Of a stretch of DNA of 64,000 nt, positions 50,966 to 63,267 are shown one piece after another. The notes beneath the pieces were generated by a model. It searched no databases. It was not told where the DNA came from and saw only the letters and a list, made by a program, of their open reading frames with translations. Position 1 is the stretch's first letter. The number at the start of each line of letters is the position of its first letter. The position numbers were made by a program, and so were the translations under genes. Source of the stretch: Pseudoxanthomonas composti (GTDB lineage: Bacteria > Pseudomonadota > Gammaproteobacteria > Xanthomonadales > Xanthomonadaceae); NCBI RefSeq assembly GCF_004122095.1, contig NZ_SAWZ01000001.1:62001-126000 (forward strand), written 5' to 3'.

Positions 50966-51916
50966 TCAGGCCGTGGCCCGCGCGCGCTCGGTGGAAAGCA
51001 GTTGCCGCGCCAGCGCCGCGTCGCGGTGCATGGCCGCGGTCAACGATTCCAGCCCGTCGAACTTCTCCTCGTCGCGCAGCTTGGCCACGAATTCCACGCG
51101 CAGGTGGCGCCCGTACAGGTCGCCCTCGAAGTCGAACAGGTGCGCCTCCAGCAGCGGCTCCACGCCATCCACCGTCGGCCGGGTGCCGAAGCTGGACACC
51201 GACGGCCACGGCCGTTCGGTCAGGCCATGGACCCAGGTGGCATAGATGCCCGACAGTGCCGGCGTCTTGTGAAAGCGCAGGTTGGCCGTGGGATAGCCCA
51301 GGGTGCGGCCCAGCTGCCTTCCGCGCACCACGCGCCCACCGATCTCGTAGGGACGCCCCAGCAGGCGCTGGGCATGGGCGAAATCGCCCGCGCGCAAGGC
51401 GGCGCGGATGCGGGTGCTGGACACGCGCTCACCGTCGTCGCAATGCACCGGCTCGATCTGCCCGGCGGTGAAGCCCAGCTCGGCGCCCATGGCCTGCAGC
51501 AACGGCAGGTCGCCGCCACGCCTGTGGCCGAAGCGAAACTCCGGCCCGATCCAGACCTCGCGCGCCTGCAGCCGCTGCACCAGCAGGCGGCGCACGAAGT
51601 CCTCGGCCGGCATGGCGGTCATGCGCGCGTTGAAGCGCAGCAGGCCGATCAGGTCGGCCCCCTCTTCCTGCAGCGCCTGGATCCGCGCCCGCGGCAGCGA
51701 CAGGCGCGGCGGCGGCGCATCGGGCAGGAAGAATTCGCGCGGCAGCGGCTCGAAGGTCAGCGCCACCAGCGGCAGCCCCAGCGCCCGGGCACGCGCATGC
51801 GCGTGCCGCATCAACGCGCGATGGCCCAGGTGCAGACCGTCGAAGGCGCCGATGCAGACCACGCTACCGTGCGGGGTCAGCACCCCGCCATCGACGTCAC
51901 GGAACAGCCTGCTCAT
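50966..51916 (-). CDS. ribF: Bifunctional riboflavin kinase / FAD synthetase RibF
   Basis: 316 residues. The N-terminal FAD synthetase domain has the HxGH nucleotidyl-transfer motif (GAFDGLHLGH) and SSTRIRAAL. The C-terminal riboflavin kinase domain contains GRTLGYPTANL and the catalytic Glu in LEAHLFDFEGDLYG. It makes FMN from riboflavin and then FAD. The start at 51916 gives the family N-terminus; an in-frame extension upstream is not conserved. It follows murJ by 124 bases. Confidence 0.97.
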   Translation of the reverse strand: MSRLFRDVDGGVLTPHGSVVCIGAFDGLHLGHRALMRHAHARARALGLPLVALTFEPLPREFFLPDAPPPRLSLPRARIQALQEEGADLIGLLRFNARMTAMPAEDFVRRLLVQRLQAREVWIGPEFRFGHRRGGDLPLLQAMGAELGFTAGQIEPVHCDDGERVSSTRIRAALRAGDFAHAQRLLGRPYEIGGRVVRGRQLGRTLGYPTANLRFHKTPALSGIYATWVHGLTERPWPSVSSFGTRPTVDGVEPLLEAHLFDFEGDLYGRHLRVEFVAKLRDEEKFDGLESLTAAMHRDAALARQLLSTERARATA

Positions 51917-52040
51917 GTGCTTATTGGCCGCCAGACCTGGCGGCCCTGGCGGAACTGATGCCTGATCATGGGGAAACCCATGAAGTATAGCCGCCGCGCG
52001 CCCAGGCAAGCCCCTGTGACCTGCTAGCGCGCATCGGCGC

Positions 52041-53648
52041 TCAATGTTCGCGCAGGTCCCGCGGGCGAAAGCCCAGCGCCAGCTGCGCCAGCGCATAGGT
52101 CAGGCCGCCGGCCGCCACCAGCCCCAGCAGGCTGCCGATGCGCGGCCACTTGGGCAGCGCCGTGAAATCGCCCACCCACTGCAGCCCGCCCCAGACCACC
52201 GCCGCCATCGCCAGGCAAGCCAGCGCCAGGCGCAGCAGGAACCTGCTCCAGCCCGGCTTGCGCTGGTAGACGCCCGAGCGGCGCAGCCACATCCACAGCA
52301 GCCCCAGGTTGATGTAGCTGGCCAGCGCACTGGCCAGGCCCAGCGCCAGGTGCAGGCCCGGGGTCCTGGCCAGGGCCTCGAACAGCCCGAGCGCGCGCAC
52401 CGGCGGCGGCACCATCAGCTGGTACAGCACCGCCAGGAACAACAGGTTCAAGGCCATGTTCGCCACCAGGGCCACGATGCCCGCGCGCACCGGCGTACGC
52501 GTGTCCTGGCGCGCATAGAACGCCGGCAGCACCACCTTGAGCAGGGCGAAGGCCGGCAGGCCGAAACTCAGCCCGAACACAGACATGGCCGCCATCCTCG
52601 AGTCGAAGGCGGTGAACTTGCCGTACTGGAACAGCGTGGCCACCAGCGGCAGGCTCAGCAGCATCAGGCCGATCATGGCCGGCAGGGCGATCATCAAGGT
52701 CATGCGCAGGCCCCAGTCCAGCGCCGCGGAAAACCCGGCCGTGTCGGTCTTGACGTGGTGGCGCGACAGCGCCGGCAGGATCACCGTGCCCAGGGCCACG
52801 CCGAAGACGCCCAGGGGCAGCTCCAGGAAGCGATCCGCCTGCGAGAGCCAGCTCTGCGAGCCGGCGAACAGGAACGAGGCGATCACTGTATCCAGCAGCA
52901 GGTTGATCTGCGCCACCGACGAGCCGAACAGCGTCGGCACCATCAGCCGCAGCACCTTGCGCACATCCGGATGCGACCAGCCCCAGCGCGGCAGGGTCAG
53001 CAGGTCGATCCCGCGCAGCGCCGGCAGCTGGAACAGCAACTGCAGTGCGCCGGCGGCCAGCACCGCCCAGCCCAGCGCGAGGATCGACATCCCCATCAGC
53101 GGCGCCAGCCACAGCGCGCCGGCGATCATGCACAGGTTGAGGATTACCGGGGTGACCGCGGGGATCGCGAATCGATGGAAACTATTGAGCGCCCCGCCCG
53201 CCAGCGCGGTCAGGGAGACGAACAGCAGGAAGGGGAAGGTCAGCCGCAGCAGCTGGACGATGGTGCCGAACTTGGCCGGGTCATCAGCCGAGCCGGGGTT
53301 GAACAGCAGCGCCACCTGCGGGGTGAAGATCAGCCCCAGCGCCGTCACCAGCAGCAAAAAGCCGCCCAGGGTCCCGGACACCCGCGACATCAGCTCGCGC
53401 AGCTCCGGATGCGGGCGGGTTTCCTTGACCTCGGTGAACACGGGCACGAAGGCAGTGGCGAACGAGCCCTCGGCGAACAGCCGGCGCAGGAAGTTCGGGA
53501 TGCGGAAGGCCACCCAGAACGCGTCGGTGACCGCATTGGCCCCGAAGCTGTAGGTGATGGACTGGTCGCGCACCAGTCCCAGCACCCGCGAGACCATGGT
53601 CATGCTGCTGAAGGACAGTAGCCCCTTGAGCATTTTCGGCTTGCTCAC
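52041..53648 (-). CDS. murJ: Lipid II flippase MurJ
   Basis: 535 residues with 14 membrane segments. It moves lipid II across the inner membrane for peptidoglycan synthesis. The N-terminal signature ([39 protein letters not shown]) holds the conserved Arg residues of the central cavity, and GDTRTPV-like [19 protein letters not shown] lies in the second half. The start is GTG at 53648 with a GGGGTAGGG ribosome binding site; an ATG sixteen bases on would also be possible. It diverges from rpsT and heads murJ-ribF-ileS-lspA. Confidence 0.97.
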   Translation of the reverse strand: MSKPKMLKGLLSFSSMTMVSRVLGLVRDQSITYSFGANAVTDAFWVAFRIPNFLRRLFAEGSFATAFVPVFTEVKETRPHPELRELMSRVSGTLGGFLLLVTALGLIFTPQVALLFNPGSADDPAKFGTIVQLLRLTFPFLLFVSLTALAGGALNSFHRFAIPAVTPVILNLCMIAGALWLAPLMGMSILALGWAVLAAGALQLLFQLPALRGIDLLTLPRWGWSHPDVRKVLRLMVPTLFGSSVAQINLLLDTVIASFLFAGSQSWLSQADRFLELPLGVFGVALGTVILPALSRHHVKTDTAGFSAALDWGLRMTLMIALPAMIGLMLLSLPLVATLFQYGKFTAFDSRMAAMSVFGLSFGLPAFALLKVVLPAFYARQDTRTPVRAGIVALVANMALNLLFLAVLYQLMVPPPVRALGLFEALARTPGLHLALGLASALASYINLGLLWMWLRRSGVYQRKPGWSRFLLRLALACLAMAAVVWGGLQWVGDFTALPKWPRIGSLLGLVAAGGLTYALAQLALGFRPRDLREH

Positions 53649-53669
53649 GCCCTACCCCATCGCTCGCGG

Positions 53670-53698
53670 TTGACGCAAGTCATTGAACACCTCATAAT
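53670..53698 (+). promoter_or_regulatory. Sigma-70-type promoter of rpsT
   Basis: TTGACG, 17 bases, CATAAT: five of six at both boxes. Transcription would start near 53705, about 45 bases before the rpsT GTG start, within the gap divergent from murJ. Confidence 0.75.
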
Positions 53699-53750
53699 TT
53701 CCCGTTCCATTTTCGCCCGCCGTCAACCCCAGAATCTTCAGGATCACACC

Positions 53751-54020
53751 GTGGCCAATATCAAGTCCGCCAAGAAGCGCGCCAAGCAGACCGTCGTGCG
53801 CAACGCGCGCAACGTCGCCCAGCGCTCCATGCTGCGCACCGCCGTCAAGAAAGTCATCAAAGCCCTGGACGCCAACGACGCCGCTGGCGCCGAGGCCGCC
53901 TTCGCTACCGCGCAGCCGATCCTGGATCGCTTCAGCGCCCGTGGCCTGATCCACAAGAACAAGGCCGCCCGTCACAAGAGCCGCCTCACCGCCCGCATCA
54001 AGGCCCTCAAGGCCGCTTGA
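53751..54020 (+). CDS. rpsT: 30S ribosomal protein S20
   Basis: 89 residues from a GTG start with AGGA eight bases upstream. The start ([13 protein letters not shown]) and the C-terminal [19 protein letters not shown] are the S20 signatures. S20 binds 16S rRNA in the body of the 30S subunit. It is monocistronic, with its own promoter and terminator. A non-ATG start is also used by the E. coli gene (TTG), where it limits translation and allows autoregulation; here GTG may act likewise, which is inference. Confidence 0.97.
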   Translation: MANIKSAKKRAKQTVVRNARNVAQRSMLRTAVKKVIKALDANDAAGAEAAFATAQPILDRFSARGLIHKNKAARHKSRLTARIKALKAA

Positions 54021-54051
54021 TGCGGCATTGACGGCGAAGAGGGCAACAGGA

Positions 54052-54076
54052 AACCCGGCGCAAGCCGGGTTTTTTG
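54052..54076 (+). terminator. Terminator of rpsT
   Basis: AAACCCGGC pairs with GCCGGGTTT around GCAA and is followed by a T-run (TTTTTT at 54071-54076), 32 bases past the stop. Confidence 0.92.
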
Positions 54077-54219
54077 TTGCCCTGGCGCCAGCGGTGGCGC
54101 GCACTGCCCGCCCCGCGCCCGCCACGGCATACGGCCAGGCACGCCAAAGCCCCGCAGGGGCCAGGGCCCCGGCGGTTGGCAAGGCGAATGCTTCGGGGAG
54201 GCACGCCACCGGCGCGCGC

Positions 54220-55347
<1,128 letters not shown>

Positions 55348-55406
55348 TTAGGGCTCTGGTAAGGCGCGGAGGCGAGGCGTCGAGGGAGCACCGGAACCCG
55401 CTTTTG

Positions 55407-55453
55407 CGAATCCCCAATCCCCAATCCCGACATCCCGAATCCCCACATCCCGG
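55407..55453. repeat. AATCCCC tandem tract between rpmA and obgE (right arm)
   Basis: Inverted copies of the left arm (GCGAATCCCCAATCCCCAATC, then two CATCCC-spaced units). The arms are about 80 bases apart. It is close to the rpmA terminator at 55463. Confidence 0.85.
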
Positions 55454-55462
55454 CCACCAACG

Positions 55463-55483
55463 AAAAACCCCGCCGAAGCGGGG
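55463..55483 (-). terminator. Terminator of rplU-rpmA
   Basis: Minus strand: CCCCGC pairs with GCGGGG around TTCG and is followed by TTTTT, 33 bases past the rpmA stop. It separates rpmA from obgE, which therefore needs its own promoter or read-through. Confidence 0.9.
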
Positions 55484-55515
55484 CTCTCCAGTCGAACACT
55501 GGTGCCGCCGAAGCC

Positions 55516-55776
55516 TCAGGCCTCGGTCACCACGCTGACGGTGCGACGCTTCTGCGGGCCCTTGGTCGAGAACTCGACCTTGCCATCGACCAGCGCGAAC
55601 AGCGTGTGGTCGCGGCCCAGGCCGACGCCCGGACCCGGGTGGAACTGCGTGCCGCGCTGGCGGACGATGATGTTGCCGGCGTCGATCGCCTGGCCACCAT
55701 AGATCTTCACGCCCAGCATCTTCGGGTTGGAATCGCGGCCGTTGCGCGAGGAACCTACGCCTTTTTTGTGTGCCAT
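55516..55776 (-). CDS. rpmA: 50S ribosomal protein L27
   Basis: 86 residues, starting [16 protein letters not shown], the L27 signature near the peptidyl-transferase centre. Follows rplU by 12 bases. Confidence 0.97.
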   Translation of the reverse strand: MAHKKGVGSSRNGRDSNPKMLGVKIYGGQAIDAGNIIVRQRGTQFHPGPGVGLGRDHTLFALVDGKVEFSTKGPQKRRTVSVVTEA

Positions 55777-55788
55777 GACTCGTTCTCC

Positions 55789-56109
55789 TTACTTGTTGTC
55801 GCCGGACGCGATGCCGGTGATCTCGATTTCGGTGTAGTGCTGACGATGACCCTGACGCTTCATGTGGTGCTTGCGGCGGCGGAACTTGATGATGCGCACC
55901 TTGTCGGCACGGCCATGCGACTTGATCGTCGCGGTGACGCTCGCACCCTTGAGGGCATCGCCCAGCTTCACGCCATCGCCGTCGCCCAGCATGAGGACGT
56001 TGTCGAAGGTGATCTCGTTGCCAGCCTCGGCGTCGAGCTTCTCGACGCGGATGGTCTCGCCTTTCATCACGCGGTACTGCTTACCGCCAGTGACCAGAAC
56101 TGCGTACAT
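55789..56109 (-). CDS. rplU: 50S ribosomal protein L21
   Basis: 106 residues with [20 protein letters not shown] and the C-terminal [21 protein letters not shown] signature. It binds 23S rRNA with L20. First gene of rplU-rpmA; a promoter with a perfect -10 lies 66 bases upstream. Confidence 0.97.
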   Translation of the reverse strand: MYAVLVTGGKQYRVMKGETIRVEKLDAEAGNEITFDNVLMLGDGDGVKLGDALKGASVTATIKSHGRADKVRIIKFRRRKHHMKRQGHRQHYTEIEITGIASGDNK

Positions 56110-56174
56110 GTTGAACCTCTGATTCTGTAGTTATTTTTGGTCCATCGACCCATCGAGGGGCAGACAGAAGCGGA

Positions 56175-56209
56175 ATTATAGGGAGTTCAGTGACTTACGG
56201 TCAAGTCAC
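56175..56209 (-). promoter_or_regulatory. Promoter of rplU-rpmA with an overlapping palindrome
   Basis: Minus strand: TTGACC, 18 bases, TATAAT (the -10 at 56180-56175 is perfect). The inverted repeat GTGACTT-N6-AAGTCAC at 56190-56209 overlaps the -35 hexamer, the position expected for a repressor site. No known regulator is assigned to it. Confidence 0.65.
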
Positions 56210-56357
56210 CCCCTGGACCGGCTGAATCGGCCCCGCCGGGCGCGCCTGGCGGGGTTCCCTCCGTCGTAATTGCCCCCATACAGGTGACTCGCTAGGCTGG
56301 GTGATTGGCTGCCCGTCACCGCCGCGGCCACCCCCAACGACGAGCACGCAGGTCCCC

Positions 56358-59309
<2,952 letters not shown>

Positions 59310-59311
59310 CC

Positions 59312-59740
59312 ATGAGCCAGAACACTGCCGCCGATGCCAGCCACCCGGTCCTGGCGCGGATCCCGATCAGCCTGCGCTGGCGCGACATGGACGCCTACGG
59401 GCACGTCAACAACGCCAAGTACATTTCCTACCTGGAAGAGGCGCGCGTGCGCTGGATGCACGGCGTCACCGGCGATCAGCGCCTGGGCAGCGGCGTGTCG
59501 CCGGTGGTGGCCAACACCAACGTCAACTATCGCCGCTCCATCACCTGGCCGGGCGAGATCATGGTGGAGCTGTTCGTCGAGCGCCTGGGCAACTCCAGCG
59601 TCACCATCGGCCACCGCATCACTGACGTCAGCGACGAAAGCGTGCTGTATTCGGACGGTAACGTCGTGGTGGTGTGGATCGACACCGCCAGCGGCAAGAG
59701 CGCGCCGATTCCGGACGCGGTGCGCGAAGCCTGCCGCTGA
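59312..59740 (+). CDS. Hotdog-fold acyl-CoA thioesterase (4-HBT type)
   Basis: 142 residues of the YbgC/4-hydroxybenzoyl-CoA thioesterase family. The active-site segment RDMDAYGHVNNAKYISYLEEAR contains the conserved Asp. Its substrate is a fatty or aromatic acyl-CoA that sequence cannot define. It starts two bases after the uvrA stop and is thus translationally linked to it, an unusual pairing. Confidence 0.9.
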   Translation: MSQNTAADASHPVLARIPISLRWRDMDAYGHVNNAKYISYLEEARVRWMHGVTGDQRLGSGVSPVVANTNVNYRRSITWPGEIMVELFVERLGNSSVTIGHRITDVSDESVLYSDGNVVVVWIDTASGKSAPIPDAVREACR

Positions 59741-59824
59741 CGGGCATGGCATGGGCCGGCGCCGCGCGCGGAAGGGCCCATTGCCGTTTCTTACGATGCG
59801 ATCGTCTTGCCGCGGAGGGGCCGC

Positions 59825-60604
59825 ATGTCATTGATCGAACTCCACGACCACACCCATGGGGTGCGCGAGCTGCGCATGGCGCGCGCACCGGTCAATGCAC
59901 TCGATGCCGCGCTCTGCCAGGCGCTGGTCGATGCGCTGGCCCAGGCCGCAACCGATGGCGCCCGCGGCGTGGTGTTGTCCGGGGCTCCAGGCATCTTCTC
60001 CGGCGGCATGGACGTGCCCTGGCTGCTGTCGCTGGGCCGCGACCAGGCGGCGGTGCTGGACGCCTGGGAGGCGTTCTTCCGCCTCGTGCGTGCCCTGGCC
60101 GACGCGCCGATGCCGGTGGTGGCGGCGCTGACCGGGCACGCGCCGGCCGGTGGCTGCGTGCTGGCGCTGTGCTGCGACTACCGGGTGATGGCCGCCAGCC
60201 CCGAGGCCAGCAAGCCCTTCACCATCGGCCTCAATGAGACCCAGGTGGGCCTGGTCGCCCCGGAAGGCATCCAGCGCCTGCTGCGTCGCGCCGTGGGCGA
60301 GCACCGCGCCGCCTGGCTGCTGATGCGGGGTGAACTGGTCAGCGCCGAACATGCGCATCGCATCGGCCTGGTCGATGCGCTGGTGGAGCTCGTGGAGGTG
60401 GTGCCGCAGAGCGTGGAATGGCTGCAGGCCCTGCTCGCCCGCCCGGCCGCGGCGATGCTGAGGACACGCCAGATCGCGCGCGCCACGTTGATCCAGGCCG
60501 TGCAACCGGAGCTGATCGAGCTGGAGCGCTTCGTGCAGGCCTGGACCGCCGAGGAAACCCAGCAGGCGCTGCAGGCCATGGTCGCCCGGGTCAGGAAGCG
60601 CTGA
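59825..60604 (+). CDS. Crotonase-fold enzyme, delta3-delta2-enoyl-CoA isomerase-like
   Basis: 259 residues; GGAGGGG five bases before the ATG. The oxyanion-hole segments are GIFSGGMDV and GHAPAGGCVLALCCDYRVMA. In hydratases a Glu follows GGC; here it is Val, while the second catalytic position keeps Glu in IGLNETQVGLVAP. The PAGGC..ALxCDYR and IGLNE patterns are those of eukaryotic delta3-delta2-enoyl-CoA isomerases (ECI1), which use a single Glu. I therefore predict an isomerase for odd double bonds in beta-oxidation rather than a hydratase. The convergent sulfurtransferase gene overlaps its 3' end by 14 bases. Confidence 0.85.
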   Translation: MSLIELHDHTHGVRELRMARAPVNALDAALCQALVDALAQAATDGARGVVLSGAPGIFSGGMDVPWLLSLGRDQAAVLDAWEAFFRLVRALADAPMPVVAALTGHAPAGGCVLALCCDYRVMAASPEASKPFTIGLNETQVGLVAPEGIQRLLRRAVGEHRAAWLLMRGELVSAEHAHRIGLVDALVELVEVVPQSVEWLQALLARPAAAMLRTRQIARATLIQAVQPELIELERFVQAWTAEETQQALQAMVARVRKR

Positions 60605-61445
60605 CGGCCACCGGCCGCGCCGGATCGCTGATCCAGCCGCTCCACGAACCGGCATAGACGCGCGGGCCCTGCAGGCCGGCATGCTCGAAGGCCAGCAGCA
60701 GATGGCAGGCCGTCACCCCCGAGCCGCACATCAGCACCAGCTCGGACGGGTCGCGCGCGCCCAGCAGCGGCTGCAGCAGCGCGCGCAGCTCCGGCGCGGG
60801 CTTGAAGGCCCCGTCTCGCAGATCCAGCGCGAACGGATGGTTCATCGCGCCCGGCACGTGCCCTGCCACCGGGTCCACGGGTTCGGCCTGCCCGGCGTAG
60901 CGCTCCGGCGCGCGTGCATCGATCAGCCAGCCTGGGGCCTCCCCCAAACGCGCGTGCACCTGGGCCGCATCGACGATGCCAGTGGCATCGAAGCTGGCCG
61001 GATAAGGCGGCAGGGCCTGGACCTGGGCCGGCTCGGCGGTCAGCGCGCCGGCAGCTGAGCGCCAGGCCGCCAGCCCCCCGTCCAGCACCGCCACGCGCTG
61101 GTGGCCCAGCAGCTTGAGCATCCACCACAGGCGCGCGGCGGCCATGCTGCCATCGCCGGCGTCGTAGACCACGACCTGATGCGCCGGGCCGATGCCCCAG
61201 GCCCCCAGTCTGGCGGCGAACCGCGCCGCATCGGGCAGCGGATGCCGCCCCTGCCCCGCCACGGACAGATCGGCCAGATCGCCATTGAGGTCGGCATGCG
61301 GCGCATTGGGCAGGTGCGACTGCGCGTGGGCCTGCGCACCGGCGGCGGGATCGCTCAGCACGAAGCGCGCATCCAGCAAGCGCAGCTGCGGGTCTTGCAG
61401 GTTGGCCTGCAGGGTCGTGGCATCGACCAGCGTGGTCCAGCTCAT
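60591..61445 (-). CDS. sseA: Sulfurtransferase, 3-mercaptopyruvate sulfurtransferase type (SseA)
   Basis: 284 residues, two rhodanese domains. The C-terminal catalytic loop is CGSGVTA with Cys240; CG(S/T)GVT marks mercaptopyruvate sulfurtransferases, whereas thiosulfate sulfurtransferases have CRKGVT. It transfers sulfur from 3-mercaptopyruvate to acceptors such as cyanide or thioredoxin. Its ATG overlaps the Nudix stop (ATGA), so it is coupled to that gene. Its 3' end overlaps that of the crotonase gene by 14 bases. Confidence 0.93.
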   Translation of the reverse strand: MSWTTLVDATTLQANLQDPQLRLLDARFVLSDPAAGAQAHAQSHLPNAPHADLNGDLADLSVAGQGRHPLPDAARFAARLGAWGIGPAHQVVVYDAGDGSMAAARLWWMLKLLGHQRVAVLDGGLAAWRSAAGALTAEPAQVQALPPYPASFDATGIVDAAQVHARLGEAPGWLIDARAPERYAGQAEPVDPVAGHVPGAMNHPFALDLRDGAFKPAPELRALLQPLLGARDPSELVLMCGSGVTACHLLLAFEHAGLQGPRVYAGSWSGWISDPARPVAVSAS

Positions 61446-62257
61446 GCGGTCGCCTCCAGGCGTTGGCGCAGGTTGTAGAGGATGGACGCGGTCGCGCCCC
61501 AGATGCGCTGGCCGGGCCAGTCGTACTCCAGCACCGTGCGCGGCCGCCCCTTCCAGTCGTAGGTCACGTGGCGCAGCGTCTGGTGGTCCATCAGATAGTC
61601 CAGCGGCACTTCGAAGACTTCGGCCACTTCCCCGGGGTTGGGAAACGCTTCGTAGCCCGGGTCGATCACCGCCACCACCGGCACCACGCGAAAACCGCTG
61701 ACGGTCACGAACGGATCCAGATAGCCGAGCGGCTGTAGCTGGCGCGGCGGGATGGCGATTTCTTCGCCGGTCTCGCGGATCGCCGCGGCAATGACATCGG
61801 CATCGCCGGGATCGACACGGCCACCCGGGAAGCTCACCTGGCCGGCGTGATTGCGCAGGCCGTCGTTGCGTCGTGTCAGCAGCACCGTCGTGCCCGCTTG
61901 GCGCGGCACGAGGCCGGCCAGGACCGCCGCGTCGACCGGCTCGCCCGGTGGAAGCAGATCGGCCAGCTCGGCCACGTTCCAGCCCTTCCCCGGCGGCAGC
62001 CCGTCGAGCGGGTGCAGCGCCCTGCGCAGCGCCGCCAGTTCCGGCAGGAGGGTATGCAGGTCGTCACGCATCGGCGGCCATCGCGCGGGCAGGTCCTCCT
62101 GCATGATGCGCAGCCGCTGCGCATTGTCCAGCTGCGCCCAGCTGGCGATCTCCTCGCCCGTGCGCAGACAGCCCACGCACAGGCCGTCGCGCCCCAGCTT
62201 GCAGATGCCGATGCAGGGCGAGAGCGCAGCTGCGGGGGTGGACACGAGCGAAGACAT
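61442..62257 (-). CDS. DUF1289-Nudix fusion: CoA pyrophosphatase-like hydrolase
   Basis: 271 residues. The N-terminal 55 residues form a DUF1289 domain with four Cys (SPCIGICKLGRDGLCVGCLRTGEEI), a likely zinc or iron-sulfur site. From about residue 85 a Nudix hydrolase of the CoA-pyrophosphatase group (NudL/YeaB) follows; its Nudix box is GRVDPGDADVIAAAIRETGEEI, and VSFPGGRVD precedes it. Such enzymes cleave CoA and acyl-CoA to 4'-phosphopantetheine and 3',5'-ADP. I chose the ATG at 62257, which begins directly before the Cys domain. It is the first gene of an operon with sseA. Confidence 0.9.
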   Translation of the reverse strand: MSSLVSTPAAALSPCIGICKLGRDGLCVGCLRTGEEIASWAQLDNAQRLRIMQEDLPARWPPMRDDLHTLLPELAALRRALHPLDGLPPGKGWNVAELADLLPPGEPVDAAVLAGLVPRQAGTTVLLTRRNDGLRNHAGQVSFPGGRVDPGDADVIAAAIRETGEEIAIPPRQLQPLGYLDPFVTVSGFRVVPVVAVIDPGYEAFPNPGEVAEVFEVPLDYLMDHQTLRHVTYDWKGRPRTVLEYDWPGQRIWGATASILYNLRQRLEATA

Positions 62258-62285
62258 GTCTGGAACTCGATACAAACAGGAAGCC

Positions 62286-62321
62286 AAAAAAAGATGCGCC
62301 GGCTCAAGGCCGGCGCATCTT
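62286..62321 (-). terminator. Terminator of the FKBP gene
   Basis: Minus strand: a 13-bp stem AAGATGCGCCGGC/GCCGGCGCATCTT with a five-base loop, followed by TTTTTTT (A run at 62286-62292 on the plus strand), 38 bases past the stop. Confidence 0.9.
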
Positions 62322-62358
62322 CGAACCACCTGGCGCGCATCGCTGCGCGGAAGGGGAC

Positions 62359-63102
62359 TTACTTGACGCTGACCAGCTTGACGTCGAACACGACCGCCTG
62401 GTTCGGGCCGATCGGCGACTGCGGCGTGTTGCCGTAGGCCTTGTCCGCCGGAATGACCACTTCCCAGCGCGAGCCGGCCGGCATCTGGGTCAGCGCTTCG
62501 CGCAGGCCCACCAGCGGGATCTCGCTGAGCTTGATCGCCATCGGCGCCGGGGCCGGCTGACCGTTCTGGCCTTCGAAGGTGTTCACGAAGGTGCGGCCGT
62601 CGGTCAGCGAGCCCTTGTACTGCAGGGTCACTTCGCTGGCCTGCGCCGGCTTGGCGCCGGTGCCGGTCTCGACGATGCGGTACTGCACGCCGCTCGGCAG
62701 GGTCTTCACGCCCGCCTTGGCCTTGTTCTGCGCGACGAAGGCATCGGACTTGGCCTTGTTCTCGGCCGAAGCCTTGTCAAACTGGGCCTTGGCCTTTTCC
62801 ATCTGACGCTTCTGCATGGTCTCCACGGCGGTGCGCAGCTGCTCGACCGGAACGGTGGGGTCCTTCTTCGCATAGCCTTCCTGCAAGGCCTTCTGGACGG
62901 TCGCCAGATCGACGGACTCGCCGCTTTCGATCAGGTTGCGGCCCAGGTCGTAGCCGAGCGCGTAGCTCAGGGCATTGCGGTCGGGGGCCGGCGTCGGGCC
63001 CTGCGCAGCGCGCGGGGCGGAAGCGGGAGCGGTCTGCGCGGCGGCGGTGCCTGCTGCCAGAGTCATGGCCAGCACGCTGGCTGAAAGCAAACGCAACTTC
63101 AT
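62359..63102 (-). CDS. FKBP-type peptidyl-prolyl cis-trans isomerase, Mip/FkpA-like
   Basis: 247 residues with a signal peptide (MKLRLLSASVLAMTLAAGTAAAQ), so periplasmic. A Mip-type helical dimerisation domain (LSYALGYDLGRNLIESGESVD and a long Lys/Gln-rich helix) is followed by the FKBP domain (VTLQYKGSLTDGRTFVNTFEG, PLVGLREALTQMPAGSRWEVVIP). The FKBP core ends in VVFDVKLVSV. It assists folding of outer-membrane and periplasmic proteins. The start has GGAGG about 12 bases upstream. Confidence 0.92.
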   Translation of the reverse strand: MKLRLLSASVLAMTLAAGTAAAQTAPASAPRAAQGPTPAPDRNALSYALGYDLGRNLIESGESVDLATVQKALQEGYAKKDPTVPVEQLRTAVETMQKRQMEKAKAQFDKASAENKAKSDAFVAQNKAKAGVKTLPSGVQYRIVETGTGAKPAQASEVTLQYKGSLTDGRTFVNTFEGQNGQPAPAPMAIKLSEIPLVGLREALTQMPAGSRWEVVIPADKAYGNTPQSPIGPNQAVVFDVKLVSVK

Positions 63103-63128
63103 GTTTCGACAAACCTCCAAGATGGGAA

Positions 63129-63147
63129 AGGGCGGTAAAACCGCCCT
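63129..63147. other. Small hairpin in the leader of the FKBP gene
   Basis: AGGGCGG pairs with CCGCCCT around TAAAA, 27 bases before the FKBP start codon in the divergent gap. It may be a leader element or a weak terminator for incoming transcription. Confidence 0.35.
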
Positions 63148-63267
63148 AGCAGGACGGGTTAGCATAGCGCTCCGCTGACTTAACGGCCAGTGAGGCGACG
63201 GCGTTGGGACAGCCCATCCGTCGAGAAGTTCCACTTTACTTTTTCTTTACTTTCCGAAGGTCCTGCC

